Under the pieces are notes generated by a model, which searched no databases, had not been told where the DNA came from, and saw nothing but the letters and a program-made list of their open reading frames with translations. A program made the translations under genes and the position numbers. Below are positions 24,974 to 38,600 of a DNA stretch of 64,000 nucleotides, piece after piece. The number at the start of each line of letters is the position of its first letter. The stretch's first letter is position 1. The stretch spans positions 73,487,712 to 73,551,711 of the forward strand of contig OY740769.1 of the NCBI GenBank assembly GCA_963513935.1, given 5' to 3'. This stretch comes from Aphrophora alni. Taxonomy: Eukaryota > Arthropoda > Insecta > Hemiptera > Aphrophoridae.

Positions 24974-27171
24974 AATAGAAACCCATAGTTTTCTATTATC
25001 CTAATAGCATCAGAGTTGGAAGAGAGTAAGACTTGGAAAAGAGCATATAATAGAAACCCATAGTTTTCTATTATCCTAATAGCATCAGAGTTGGAAGAGA
25101 GTAAGACTTGGAAAAGAGCATATAATAGAAACCCATAGTTTTCGATTACCCTAATAGCGTCAGAGTTGGAAGAGAATAAGACTTGGAAAAGAGCATATAA
25201 TAGAAACCCATAGTTTTCTATTATCCTAATAGCGTCAGAGTTGGAAGAGAGTAAGACTTGGAAAAGAGCATATAATAGAAACCCATAGTTTTCGATTACC
25301 CTAATAGCGTCAGATTCGGAAGAGAATAAGAGTTGGAAAGAGCATAAAATAGAAACCCATAGTTTTCGATTACCCTAATAGCGTCAGATTCGGAAGAGAA
25401 TAAGAGTTGGAAAGAGCATAAAATAGAAACCCATAGTTTTCGATTACCCTAATAGCGTCAGATTCGGAAGAGAATAAGAGTTGGAAAGAGCATAAAATAG
25501 AAACCAATAGTTTTCGATTACACTAATAGCGTCAGATTCGGAAGAGAATAAGAGTTGGAAAGAGCATAAAATAGAAACCCATAGTTTTCGATTACCCTAA
25601 TAGCGTCAGACTCGGAAGAGAATAAGAGTTGGAAAAGAGCATAACATAGAAACCCATAGTTTTCGATTACCCTAATAGCGTCAGATTCGGAAGAGAATAA
25701 GAGTTGGAAAGAGCATAAAATAGAAACCCATAGTTTTTGATTACCCTAATAGCGTCAGATTCGGAGGAGAATAAGAGTTGGAAAGAGCATAAAATAGAAA
25801 CCCATAGTTTTCGATTACCCTAATAGCGTCAGATTCGGAAGAGAATAAGAGTTGGAAAGAGCATAAAATAGAAACCCATAGTTTTCGATTACCCTAATAG
25901 CGTCAGATTCGGAAGAGAATAAGAGTTGGAAAGAGCATAAAATAGAAACCCATAGTTTTCGATTACCCTAATAGCGTCAGATTCGGAAGAGAATAAGAGT
26001 TGGAAAGAGCATAAAATAGAAACCCATAGTTTTCGATTACCCTAATAGCGTCAGACTCGGAAGAGAATAAGAGTTGGAAAAGAGCATAACATAGAAACCC
26101 ATAGTTTTCGATTACCCTAATAGCGTCAGATTCGGAAGAGAATAAGAGTTGGAAAGAGCATAAAATAGAAACCCATAGTTTTCGATTACCCTAATAGCGT
26201 CAGATTCGGAGGAGAATAAGAGTTGGAAAGAGCATAAAATAGAAACCCATAGTTTTCGATTACCCTAATAGCGTCAGATTCGGAAGAGAATAAGAGTTGG
26301 AAAGAGCATAAAATAGAAACCCATAGTTTTCGATTACCCTAATAGCGTCAGATTCGGAAGAGAATAAGAGTTGGAAAGAGCATAAAATAGAAACCCATAG
26401 TTTTCGATTACCCTAATAGCGTCAGATTCGGAAGAGAATAAGAGTTGGAAAGAGCATAAAATAGAAACCCATAGTTTTCGATTACCCTAATAGCGTCAGA
26501 TTCGGAAGAGAATAAGAGTTGGAAAGAGCATAAGATAGAAACCCATAGTTTTCGATTACCCTAAATAGCGTCAGATTCGGAAAAGAACAAGACTTGGAAA
26601 AGAGCATAAAATAGAAACCCATGCCTTCCAATACCCCAATAGCGACAGGGTCAGAAGAGAACAACAGTTAGAAAAGAGCATAAAATAGAAACCCATAGTT
26701 TTCGATTACCATAATAGCGTCAGATTCGGAAGAGAATAAGAGTTGGAAAGAGCATAAAATAGAAACCCATAGTTTTCGATTACCCTAAATAGCGTCAGAT
26801 TCGGAAAAGAATAAGACTTGGAAAAGAGCATAAAATAGAAACCCATGCCTTCCAATACCCCAATAGCGACAGGGTCAGAAGAGAACAAGAGTTAGAAAAG
26901 AGCATATAATAGAAACCCATAGTTTTCGATTACCCTAATAGCGTCAGACTCGGAAAAGAATAAGAGTTGGAAAAGAGCATAAAATAGAAACCCATTGCCT
27001 TCGAATACCCCAATAGCGAGAGGGTCAGAAGAGAACAAGAGTTAGAAAAGAGCATATAATAGAAACCCATAGTTTTCGATTACCCTAATAGCGTCAGACT
27101 CGGAAAAGAATAAGAGTTGGAAAAGAGCATAAAATAGAAACCCATAGTTTTCGATTACCCTAATAGCCTCA
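24974..27171. repeat. 74-bp satellite array, about 30 copies
   Basis: Head-to-tail copies of a 74-75 bp unit: AATAGAAACCCATAGTTTTC, GATTACCCTAATAGCGTCAG, ATTCGGAAGAGAATAAGAG, TTGGAAAGAGCATAA. Central copies (about 25350-26550) are nearly identical. The left edge (CTATTATCC, GAGAGTAAGACTTGG) and right edge (TGCCTTCCAATACCCCAATAGCGACAG type) are diverged. An unusual ATAACATAG unit occurs at 25641 and 26086, 445 bp (six units) apart, and the diverged right-edge unit recurs about every three units. Minus-strand open frames across it are repeat artefacts. Confidence 0.96.
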
Positions 27172-27788
27172 CAGTTCGAATTGACAACTATCGGATTGAC
27201 ACTTGGTGACGAATATTTTGGTTGTTTTTTATTTAGTTTTAGAGACATGTGAGTGAGACAGGATGAGTTGATCAAAATTCCAAATGGTTGTCTTAAAAAT
27301 GGTAATTTTAATACTTAAATACAACACCATACAAATAAAATACTGTTTTAACTGATGAACCGTCTTAATTTCCGTATCTTAAATCTCCATTAATGCATTG
27401 CCTACGTCAACAAATCGTCAACTTTCAAACCTAATAATTGTCTGGAAGAGTTAGTTGTTAGCATTTTCAATGTTTTGAGGACATAATTTGGAAGTAGAAC
27501 CGGAACAGTAGAAACCGTAGAAACAGTAGAAAACCGACGTCTGATTACGATGTGCTAATTAGTTGCGGCTATGCTGTTGTGTAACAGAACTTTCTATTTT
27601 ACACGGATATCCTCTAACGCAACCGATCCTCTTGTTTGTTTGACGTGATCTTGTCAATAGTTCATGTTGTACACGGTTTTCCTAACCTTCCCATCTAGTC
27701 AGCCTTTCACTCAATGCGAATGGTGCTTTTTTTTAATAATTGTATAGAATATATGAATAATTGGACACTCAGATGATTAGATGACGTG
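27172..27788. other. No gene recognised
   Basis: Mixed-composition sequence between the satellite and the assembly gap, with no supported feature. Confidence 0.5.
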
Positions 27789-27988
27789 NNNNNNNNNNNN
27801 NNNNNNNNNNNNNNNNNNNNNNNNNNNNNNNNNNNNNNNNNNNNNNNNNNNNNNNNNNNNNNNNNNNNNNNNNNNNNNNNNNNNNNNNNNNNNNNNNNNN
27901 NNNNNNNNNNNNNNNNNNNNNNNNNNNNNNNNNNNNNNNNNNNNNNNNNNNNNNNNNNNNNNNNNNNNNNNNNNNNNNNNNNNNNNNN
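27789..27988. other. Assembly gap (200 N)
   Basis: Exactly 200 undetermined bases, a size typical of a placeholder for a gap of unknown length. Translations across it are meaningless. Confidence 0.99.
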
Positions 27989-29299
27989 TGTTCACCATTA
28001 AACAACAAGAACTAAGGGAAGAATTAAGGAATTAAGAATTAAGGGAAGGGAAGAAAAAATTCATATCCTTATAAAATCCCGTGGATCTGACTCTAAATAC
28101 TTTTATCACATTTTAATACTGTTTTCACTCTTCGCTTTCTTCGTTCCTATTTTGAAACCCACTTTTTAAATTCTTGATTTTAAACGATAAGAACTGTCAA
28201 AATGCTATCAACAAATTTCTTTAAACGTCCACACAAAAATCCTATTACTTTCCCATGATAAAACAGACTGCATTTTTTATTAGCATTACCTTATTTAGTG
28301 TATGAAAATCAATATTTTAATGATAATTGAAGCCATAGACACAGATAACAAAACTTTCATATTATCGTGATTTCATTATTACTGGAAAATACAGTTGCCG
28401 ACAATAACTTATAATCTATGCTAAGGTGTCTTTATTTGTTCAATAGTGATCATGAACTTTTCTTTAACTCTGTAATTTGAAAATCTACGTATATATTATG
28501 ATGATATCGAAGGTTTTGAAGACAGATAAAGAATGTTATGAGCTTGAACTTGAATGATTATTCCATTAGTTCTTATATGAATATTTTGTTTCTTATCAGT
28601 TTAGGTTCAGCGACAGGCGTACAATTACCAACTTGTTATTGACAGAGCAGTCTGCGATCGACTTCGTAGAAATAGTAAAGCTTCATCTCTAAACTAATAT
28701 CATATACATCAAACAATAAACCAATATTAAAAAAAGCAATTACGACATTGTTTTAAAAATAAATAAATAATGCTAAATTATTTATCATATTACCAGTTTC
28801 ATATTTAAGTAAGTTCTGCCAAGTTGACGGCACAAATATTTTACAAATGTACCTGAAAATGAACGGTTGTGAACCGGCCGGGTTCAACGTGACTGCAATT
28901 CAAACCATAAATTAAATTAATTAATCTGATTTATGTTAAAATTAGCACAAAGAGTTCAAAACAAAAAGTAAAGTATAATTATATAACAAAGGTAGCAGAT
29001 TGTCACCTCTAGGTTTGCTTTTAAACAATTTTTGTTTCTGTACTTTAAATAAATATTAAAACAATCTGAAGTTTACCAAAGTCTAAAGAAATTCACAACA
29101 AGCTTGTACTCCGACAAAGCCTAGCTAGTATTTGAGGTTGTTATGTGGTCGTAAATTATTAGCCACAACAGAAAATAACTATAATCGTAAATGTTTCAAA
29201 ATCGGCTTAGTTTCAAAATATAGTTTGAAAATGTGTATAATAGACACGTTGTATGATCACATGAGGATTTTCTAGAAGCTCAGGCAGAACAGCTCTTAG
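27989..29299. other. No gene recognised
   Basis: AT-rich sequence with no supported gene. Just after the gap, 28009-28050 holds several degenerate AATTAAGGGAA-like units. Confidence 0.5.
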
Positions 29300-29911
29300 A
29301 AAAATAGTGTTTGTCATCCATTTAGCTTATTAGGTAAGATGTAGAGTTCAATCAAAGAATCATTAACAACTCTAGCCTTCACATTAACGGTAACCCTCAC
29401 TTGATAGACACGGTGTATGATCGCATGAGGATTTTTTTGTGCCCACACGTGATTGTTACTTGTATCGAATATTCCCTTACGAGTAAAATTTGTCTCATTT
29501 GTAAACAGCACTTTTCTTAAGAAATTGGATGAGTCGACCACTCTTTGAGGATAATCTCCAGGATGTAATGTTTGAACTTTTTGAGGTTTGAAAGGCTTAA
29601 GAAGCTGTACGTGCAGTACGTTTCATACTGTAGATTTATTTGCGTCCATACCTTTTGGAATAGACCTCGTATTTGTTGATGGGTTTTCTTTGTTTACTGT
29701 AGGACAGCTACTTCCACTGAACGGACTGTTCATGGTCGTCCTGCACCCTACATGTTCTTCGCAAACTGTCATTGAAGCGATTATGAATATGAACTGCAGT
29801 GAGTACATTATGACTTGGGTGTCGCCTGTGAAGGAAGTGCTCTGCGTATAGTCTAGCATTCCCGTCAACTGCTCCAACATAATATGTATTGAATACAACG
29901 TAAACATTCAA
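29300..29911 (-). pseudogene. Mariner-like transposase relic (N-terminal and first half)
   Basis: Read on the minus strand from 29911, an N-terminal helix-turn-helix region of the DUF4817 type is visible (GNARLYAEHFLHRRHPSHNV), broken by frameshifts. It is followed by a GMDANKSTVWNVL stretch, then KVQTLHPGDYPQR. The catalytic block is VLFTNETNFTRKGIFD, where the usual Asp-Glu reads Asn-Glu, then NNHVWAQKNPHA. Frames change at about 29720 and 29600. The fragment stops after ILPNKLNG and lacks the second and third catalytic Asp. It belongs to the same broad Tc1/mariner transposase type as the relics at 5.5 and 55.4 kb. It is not functional. Confidence 0.75.
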
Positions 29912-30349
29912 GCAAAATTCAGAAGTAGGTTAAGTGAATGGCAAAACCTCGAACAGCAGTTTATTTATTAACTGTTGTTTAATATAATAATCGGCTATTC
30001 ATGAATATCTCATCTATTTAGGGAATTTTAACACAATGTAGGCCTAAAACACTATTGTAATGATAGAAATAAAATGTAGTTGATAAGAGTTACTGTTTGG
30101 TGGGATATTTATTTACTTTCTTAACTAAGACTAAGATTATGTACTTGAAATACTTGGATTTTGTTATTAAAAATTGCAAGAATTCAAAATTTGGTTTTTG
30201 TCTCTTTGGTGTTGTAGACAATGACGAGAAATTATATTTTCTGTTTTTTATCTATAACTCAATTAATTGTACAGTGTACTTCGTACTCCATACACTAAAA
30301 CTACCCAAAACAATTCGTTTGTAATTAAAAAAAGGAAACTTTTTGTTTC
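29912..30349. other. No gene recognised
   Basis: AT-rich. It contains CGGCTATTCATGAA at about 29992, loosely like the terminal block of the foldback family. Confidence 0.45.
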
Positions 30350-30530
30350 TTGTAATTTTTTTAGAAAGTTAACGTTTTTCGAGATGTTCGACATTAAAAA
30401 TTTTAATGGTTGCCATTTTGAAATTATACGAAATAAATTAATTTTGATACAAGTGTAAAACGTTAAACAAAAAATACGTATACCAAATCTGAACTCAATA
30501 TCTTATCTATTTCCAAAGTTATAACTTCTT
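30350..30530 (+). mobile_element. Partial copy of the foldback element arm
   Basis: Collinear with 2015-2190. Shared blocks include AAGTTAACG(G)TTTTT, TTCGAC(G/A)TTAAAAATTTTAA, CATTTTGAAA, ATCTGAACTCAATATCT and ATCTATTTC. Only the right-arm half is recognisable. The ends are not preserved. Confidence 0.7.
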
Positions 30531-32766
30531 AAAAATTAATGTAACTTTGTAATACAAACGTTTTAATGTAATGGACTGGACTTCTCGGATAAAGTACATA
30601 CGTTATGCATTAGTGGTTATTTCCCACTATTAATTTAAAAACCGGAGTATTTAAATTGATCAATGTTAAACAAAATTACATCCTCTAAAAACACCCGTTG
30701 GAAACAAAAGGGGCAGTAGGCGTGATAGACCAGTAAACAGGAACACGAACAATACAGCGTGGTTTCCTGAGTGTTACCAGAGAGCATTGGTGAGGCGGAT
30801 GATTTGATGACGCGTGCTTCTGTTGTCTACAATTATCTCAGTCATAGTGCCACAGAGGTAGACTACACTACATATGGGACAGCGTCACAGAGCAAACTGT
30901 AAGTTAAATAAATATTCTCTACATAGTTTTATCAGTGCATTCATAACATTTCACACAGACGCAGCGTGTTTTGTTGTCAAGGTCAGCCGCTTTCTGTGTC
31001 TGCTGTTTCGTTGCAGGAAAGTAAATAAATACCCAACCGTTCGATTAATTCGTAAACATATCTTGTAAATGCAAATAACTCGAAACGTCAAATTTTTCAA
31101 GCTTGATTCTTTAACAATGCTGTTGTAGGGTAGTTGAAAAGCACGTTTACACTGTGAAACAACAAACCATGTTTGTTAATCGGCGAATATGTTTGACGCC
31201 CTACAAACATTTTCGAACGTTTGACAGCTGAAACTAACCTTTATTGTTATACACAAAAATGATACCAATAATAGTTTATTTATTTATCAGATTTGGTTTT
31301 AGGAAACAACGCTTAACAAATTTGGCGAAAATCAGACAAATATTGAAACGTCTACAAAGAAAATCTGTAATAATCGCTTTTAAATTCGGTCTAATCAACT
31401 AAATTATTGTCCAAGCAATTTAAAAAAAAACCAATATTTTACTAAATTTGGTAAAATTCGAACAACGAATTGCAATTGCTTTAAAGTGTACATATTTTAA
31501 TATATTATATTTATTTTTTCGATGTATTAATAAATTTAAATGACTTAAACGCGTTCTATAAGATTTTTTGAGTTCAGGTCTAAATTTTACAATGGCTTCG
31601 GCTGAAATAACTTCATTTTCTATAAGGAAATTACCTGAAAATAATTCCATGTACTTCATAGGCGTCTATATATATCAGATGTGTTCTTTACAGTACATAA
31701 TATGTTGTAATGCGAGCTGTAGCTAGGTGTGTAGGCCTTGTGTATCAAAGAAAGCGTCATTTAAGATAACCTTATCTCGATAGTATGTTTATTTTCTTTG
31801 TCTCAGCTTTAGATCTTTGAGTCAGTCTTATACAACTAGCAGTACAGAACTATAAGTATGTCATATGATTAGCAGTCTACTTAGATATTAGATAACTCAT
31901 GTTGTACGAAACCAGTTAATTATGCAGTTATTTGTTTACAACCAGGAAACTAAACAAAAATGTCCGAACAAATATAATAACTTAATATTGTTTTCTCTAC
32001 TACAGAATCAGTTAGGCATATAGAGAAAAAGTTATTTATTTCACTATTTAGCATGCGTTAAAACAAAGTTTGTCTAATTAGAATATATATCTCTAGAAAA
32101 CTGGTTAAAATTTTCCTGTAGTCAGTTTTGTTTTCTGTGCCATAGCCTACGTTTTTAGCAAATATTACCAAAATTGTTGAACAAAGTCCATAAAAATATA
32201 AGTATCTGAGTTTGTTTGTTGTAAATAATTTGATGTTTTCAATAGGGATAGTTTTAGGAAACAAATTAAAAAAAAAAAAAATCTATATGTAGATAGTAGG
32301 CTAAATTAAAAAATTTTTTTTAGAAAAGTTCTATTTTATCAACCAGTAAATTAAACCAAGTTAAAAATTCAATAAAGAGGTTTTCTAATAATACATTTTT
32401 GAGATGCCTCAGTTGTGTTTGTTAAACAGCAATTCTGTTAATAAGTTTCAAAATGGCGGATGAAACTATTATTTTTCAATTACTTTTCATATATTGAATT
32501 GCTATCACTACCTGAAAGTGTTTAAAAAAGTAAATAAATATAATTTAATTTGATCATTTATCATCTAAATTTTAAGTATTTTCATTTTTAAATATTGAGA
32601 AATAAAAAAAAAATCACGTACATTTCTCCAATACATTTCTTTTGTGGGATTGTTTTGGTTACTCTTCCTTCTCAGGAAATGTTTCAGGAATTTTCAATTT
32701 TTGGGAAATTCATACTCATGGAGTCCTCTTTTTTACCTAATAATTCTGCTTATGGATTTGAGGGCA
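30531..32766. other. No gene recognised
   Basis: AT-rich. Minus-strand frames at 31420-31659 and 32058-32264 show no domain. Phrases such as AAATTTGGCGAAAATCAGAC (31319) belong to the loose recurrent motif described in findings. Confidence 0.5.
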
Positions 32767-32852
32767 AGCACGCGCGCGCGCACACACACACACATACACA
32801 TACACACACACCCCCACACACACGCAAATAAACACACAAACATACACACACA
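32767..32852. repeat. Impure (CG)(CA)n microsatellite
   Basis: CACGCGCGCG passes into CA repeats interrupted by T and C. The two Thr-His-rich frames over it are repeat artefacts. Confidence 0.9.
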
Positions 32853-34701
32853 AAACAAGAATTTTAAAGTTGATTCATAACAATATAGGTACTTAAAAAG
32901 AATATCAGAGTTAACAATGTTTTATTTTTAGTAATTATGGAAAATTCATTTTCTACGATGAATGTCCATACAGATTTATCAACTGTTTTTATTGTGTAAA
33001 TATAAGCCTGACTATTTCCGCCTTCGTCATTTAATCCCATGGTCACCTTTAACGTTGAACCATGGTCTCGGTACACGTTTCTTATTTATGAATACACCAA
33101 TGTTTATTTTGTTTCGTTATGCCATTTTAGCCAGATTTTTTTAAAAAAGGTATACACAGTTTATAGGAATAATTAGTACAAAATTTCAAGCCAGAGAAAT
33201 CCGCAACTCCTAAATTGGAGGGGAGGGGGTTATACGATTGTTAAGTAATGGTTTTTTGCTTTTAACAAAGAAAAATAGGCGACTGTTGCAGAGTTTTCGC
33301 TCTAGCGGTGTAACAATTTTTGTTAGGATTTTCTTAAATTTGGTGTAAACATGTTTTTTTTTAATAACTTGTACAAATCAAAAAAAGTGTTGGTCAAAAA
33401 AAGAAAAGAAAAAGTCTGGGAAAAAATTGAGTTTTTTAGCTGAATTAAAAATAAATGCAATTGGAAACAAGGAGTTTTATCACTTCACATTCAGAATAGC
33501 TAGACCATTACTCAGATTGTTATGAGAGGTGTATTATATAAAGTTTTGGTTTTGCCTATAATTCTTAATTCCTTAATTTCCTGGAAAGTAGAAAATTTCT
33601 CTTTTTGGAGTTATAATGAGAAAAAAATTAAAATTAACGCCAGTTTTCGATAGCGTATAACGGAGTGTTCTCATGTACACTTATCTGTGGATGACATTTG
33701 ACATCTTTGAGTAATAGTTAAATAGTGAATGTAGGATCAATTGTGACAGTAGCATTACAGACGTGACAAGGTCAAAGTCAAGGCGAACAACCTGTTGTTA
33801 TGTAACATACAGCAGCGTTGAGGAAATTACATCAATATCAAAGCAATAGTAGCCAAAGGAGGATTTTGATTTGTCATTAAACATTATAGGCGATTAATTA
33901 TTATTATTTGTAAATTCAAGGGCCGTCCAATACTTGCTCGTTCAAAATATAGTAGCTATTCTGATAGTTGAAGAAATATAAATTTTGAGATATACGGTAT
34001 GTAATACATCCGCTTTAGATCCGATGAGTCTTAAAGGTTATTTGGTCTGTTTGTATATACTTCAGCATTGATTTTTTTAGAAAAAGTTTTATCTATTTGT
34101 TTAAAATTTATGTCCAACAGTTTTTTGAGACACCTAATTATGCACGTAGAATATAATCTTTTTATTCAAAATTTATGTGAACTTACCGTAAAGTCGAAAA
34201 CATTTGAATCTGATTTTTTCAAAACTCAGATACCGGTACTAAAGATTTTGATCCCAAAGAAACAACATCAAATCTTATTGATCCATGTGTACCCTAAAAA
34301 TCTCGACTCAAAGAAAGAGCCTGTAGCACCACCATTAAAATTAGAATTCTCCAAGATGGCCGTTAGTGGCGATTGCTCCAATGAAGCACAAGAATTCGTG
34401 AACTTTCAATGGAAAATTACTAAAATAGTTATAAAAACAATTAAAATAAACCATATTATTTATGCTAAAGACTGATGGTACTTGTGAAATTCCTTATTAA
34501 TGATGAAAAACAAAAGCATTAACAATCATGTAATTCCATCAATAACAGCTAAAAATAGTTGTCTTAGGATAAAAATAGTTGAAAAGAAACCAATACAGAT
34601 AGTTTGATCGTAATACTTAAAAGACAAAGAAAGAAAAAAGCTCTCGTTACACAATCTTTGTGGTACAGCGAGAGTTTAAAGAAAGATGTAATATCTAAGT
34701 A

Positions 34702-34703
<2 letters not shown>
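32853..34703. other. No gene recognised; one 135-codon frame of doubtful value
   Basis: The longest plus-strand frame here, 34068-34475, encodes a Lys/Ile/Leu-rich sequence without recognisable domain. Base composition matches the surroundings and no splice context is evident. Its 3' part (CCAAGATGGCCG near 34350) resembles transposon non-coding ends. I do not call it a gene. Confidence 0.45.

Positions 34704-34759
<56 letters not shown>
34704..34759. repeat. (GT)n microsatellite
   Basis: 28 uninterrupted GT units. Confidence 0.97.
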
Positions 34760-34762
<3 letters not shown>

Positions 34763-35059
34763 TCGTGCGTGCAAATTTCATTACATTAACGGAAGGGAGA
34801 GGAATTGCTGCAAAAGTGGCTCAAATAGTATGAATAAAGTTTGAAATAATAAAGTGGTATGTTGTAAGGGATAACCTGAGTGAATATTTAAAAGCTTTTA
34901 GGCTACATTCTTTGTTATTTGATACACTAGACAGAGAAACACGTGAGTACATAAGTGTGTTTATACATAACAGATGTAAGAATCAACAGGACAGATTACC
35001 TCAACAACAAACACTGAACAATGGTACAATTATTAATAGTAGTCTAAACAAAACCAAAA

Positions 35060-35645
35060 TTGTACAACAGAACGATTAACTTAACAAATGTACAATTCAA
35101 TAATAATGAAATGAACTTATCGAGATTTAAAATATCTCTCTACACCGAAACCAAAAGCAGCAAATTTAGAAAATTTAGCGATAGATTTAGAATTATCTCT
35201 GGAAAATGATACTCCATCTAAGTACATTAGTTTAACATAGGTTAAAGAAGATTTTGTAGCGAAATCAATGTCATTAACGGTATAAAAGAAGAAAAACTAT
35301 TAGCAAATGTTTTATCAAAAGCAGATAAAGGGAATTCTGTTATGATATTTTTATCTTTAGAAAATTAAACGAACAAAGTTACAACAATTGTTAAATACTT
35401 CTTCATTTAAATTGTTAAAAAGTGATTCCACGAAATATAATTGTTAAAGTGTTAAGTCTACAATAACTAAAAACAACTATATTTTTAATACTTCTTACAG
35501 GTACACCTTACTGATAATGAATACTATTATATTCAGATTATACAATTTAGCTAAATTTTCTAATCTGTTTCTAAAAACAATATTTAATTTTAAAACAATA
35601 TTTAGAATGAAAAATGCTGTAGACTACAGTAGTGTAGTCAGACTT
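35060..35645 (+). pseudogene. Penelope-like element reverse transcriptase relic
   Basis: Fragments in shifting frames fit the N-terminal part of a Penelope-like retroelement protein. LTNVQFNNNEMNL (about 35078-35118) is like the start of the RT region. PKPKAANLENLAIDLELS lies at about 35150. LLANVLSKADKGNSV (about 35300-35345) is the conserved 'KADKGN' block, and RLYNLAKF...FLKTIFNFKTIF (35535-35605) precedes the catalytic core. Stops and frameshifts separate all of them, and the YADD-type catalytic motif and the GIY-YIG endonuclease are absent. The assignment rests on the order of the motifs. It is a dead 5' fragment. Confidence 0.65.
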
Positions 35646-38600
35646 ATTGCCAAAACACACGAGGGGTTTGGGAGGGTGAAAGGAGAAACCTGTTTTTACA
35701 TAAGAAGATGAACTAGTAGGTTAGATGAACTTTCATGGAGCACTCGGCAAATGTGCACCCGAGTTAGTAAATAGGCCTGTTTTGATAGTGAGAAAAATAA
35801 CATACTACAGTATTGAATTCTACCCCGTTCAAGCGTAATTTTCTTGTCAGTTTCAAAAGATTTTCTCTCCACTCAGTCGTTTTTATTTGGTCATTGCGTT
35901 TATTGCTCAACTATTAATCCCATTTATAGTTTTTATTATTAATTTCCCCTTCTTTTAATTAAGTGTTTTCTATGAAATATTTCACAACAGTGTCCGTCTA
36001 TCTCTACTAACAAAATTGCATCTAAACCATTCAACAAAAAAACTTTAAATTTGGTTTGCACGTACAACTTTTAACAGCTGTAAGTTACATAATATTTCGT
36101 TCTTTTTTTTCAATATGAGATTTCCATGACTCATAGCCTAAAGATGATATGCAACTAACTGTAATTTCTTTTGAGCATAATGTTTTATTGGGGATGTAGG
36201 GCTAAAATCAAAATCTAAGAAATGATTTGGAGAAATTATTTATCTGTGTTTTTCTTTTACGTAACGAGTTAATAAAATTATTTAAAGTATGTGAACCAAC
36301 TATTTTGAAAATCTATCCATAAATAGTTGGGTCACTGTATTCTGTACGAGTTACATACAGACTAAACGTGTACAACATTCGAACAGATTTCACTTTGTGC
36401 AATGAATATATAAGTAGATTTTGTATTTCAGAGCATTTTGTGAATCTCTTGAATTACTAACTGATGAGCTCACCAGTTCTAGAGTGTAACTCGAGTTCCT
36501 GGAACCAAATTAAGGTCTTAGTATTTAAATAAGGAGTTTGAAGAAGAAGCCAAATGTGTCTGTGTAACTGAAGATATTGATTTGAGAATCCTTCAAAGAA
36601 GCAACGTGAATCTCACGCTTATATGTTGATCCTAGGATTGAGTTTAGCTGACATCTTTCTGTGTGTATGGTTTGCTTTTTAGAAAATTCTATTTCACTTT
36701 GCCAAAATTAAATAGTTATTAGGTGTTGATCTTTAATGATCAATTTTCAAAGGTTTCAGACAAACAAAATTAAAAAATGAAATATTATTTTTCGTTATAG
36801 ACCTATCAAAGAACAAAATTATAACTACATCAGACTTACCGTACGATTACTAGAGACCAAATGTCATAGACAAACATTTCAGCATGTTTTCATTAATCTC
36901 CCCGTTCAGTGTTCAAGTTATGAAACAATAATTTTTGGACGTTTATCATGAAACCTAAAAAATTAAGAATTCTTCACAAAAATCAGCAAAATGTTAAGAA
37001 AGAGCGACATTAGCTTACCATCTTATCTTTATTTATTTGTTCCATTTTAACGAAACTGAAATATTATGAAAATTCGGTAATGATAGTTAAAAATCTATGA
37101 ATATTATCCCACAGACGACGCATATCACATAGATGACACAGATAATACAATTTTCACCTGTATTTTTTTTCAAGTTTGTAAGGTTGATTTCTAACCTATT
37201 TTAATATCTCAGCTTCGCTTGATTCTTTAGACGTCGAACTAGTATTACGTGAACAGTACAATAAAGATTATTAATATTTTTAATAATAGTAGAATAAGCA
37301 ATGAAAACGTAATTTAGTAAACAAGAAGATTATGGCATATATATAATTAGCTTGAAAGCCATAATGAGTCAGTAGAAAGTAATAATGATTATACTTGAAA
37401 CTTATCGAAAATCCCAACTGATAGTCTGTCATATCAAGAAAACAATTCTTGGTAGTATTTATTTTTAGAAATGTATTACGTATGTTTTGTAATTTAGGCT
37501 ACATGTTATAATTTTGGCTGTTGAGAGTGGAGCAATATTTAGGTACCTTGATTTGGTTTGGCCTCGTTCTTAAGCCTCCACACTCTACGGTTGTGGCGTC
37601 CCTTTTAGTTTTTTATGTTGAAATCGAAACTTTTTACTGGGGGGGGGGTTGCTGAATAGAACATGTATTCGTTTTTTTGCCGGCTAGTTATGGACAATGT
37701 ATTTATTCATATTTAGGTAGTCTTTAAAAAAACCAATATTACGTTAGAACAAACAAAAGTACTTTCCTTCAGAAATATTTACATAAATCAAAGTCGTCAA
37801 AATGCTGAGTATATTGCTTCCCACTCTTTTGTATGTTACAAAATAAAATACAAATAGACACAATATATACAAACTTGTAAGAAAATTTAAAAAGTAATAC
37901 AACATTGCTAAATAAGTGAAATTAACTACATCCTTTATAATTATTAAAAATATTCACATAAAAAAGAAATAAGCTACGTGTAGAAAACTTTTATGTACTA
38001 ACTTCTCCAACTTGTTCATACACTACAGAAAATGTATAGTAATTGTCCAGAATATATTTTAAAATTTAAATTTGTTTAGTACTTATGGGACTAGATAATC
38101 TAGAAACACCTGTTTCAGTAATATCTTCATTTGAAGTGGTAGATAGGCACGTGTTAAACTAGAAAATTAGTCAAGAAGGAATAATCAAGTAATGTATTGG
38201 CTTGTTCGTCTCGAAACACTACTTGGGCACATTTTGTTTTGGGGTATATTTTTTTAAATAACGGCTGTCCAAGCTTATTTTCTCCAATTACTAACAAACT
38301 TTTCTTTTAGTTTAAATTTGAACAAAGTGGTTTAGGTGTACCAGTATTTTGTATTTTACTAAAATTTGATTGAAATTGGTATAGCCGGTTTTTAGAAAAT
38401 ATGCTCTTTTAATAGCACTGTAGAAGTTTTTTGAATGATAATTTTCAAACCGGTATTTTTGGAGAGATGATCATTAGTTTGTTTTGTCTGAATCTTTTGA
38501 TCTCAATTTCATCAAAATGGTTACATATGATTTTGTCATTTGCAATGAAATTTTAAGTTAATACAAATCCTTTCCCAACAAACGAAGTTCATCGGATATT

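Noticed and set aside
9566..27171. Regular repeats that could be mistaken for a CRISPR array
   Set aside because: The units are contiguous with no unique spacers, and the setting is eukaryotic (introns, hAT, Helitron, mariner).
26482..27275. Minus-strand frames encoding repeated ENYGFL-type peptides
   Set aside because: They are translations of the 74-bp satellite. The period is not a multiple of three, so the peptides depend on chance frame changes.
27769..28035. Open frames of 71-84 codons
   Set aside because: They consist almost wholly of undetermined bases from the assembly gap.
34068..34475. 135-codon plus-strand frame
   Set aside because: The longest simple frame in the left part, but it has no domain, no codon bias different from its surroundings and no homologous shape that I recognise.
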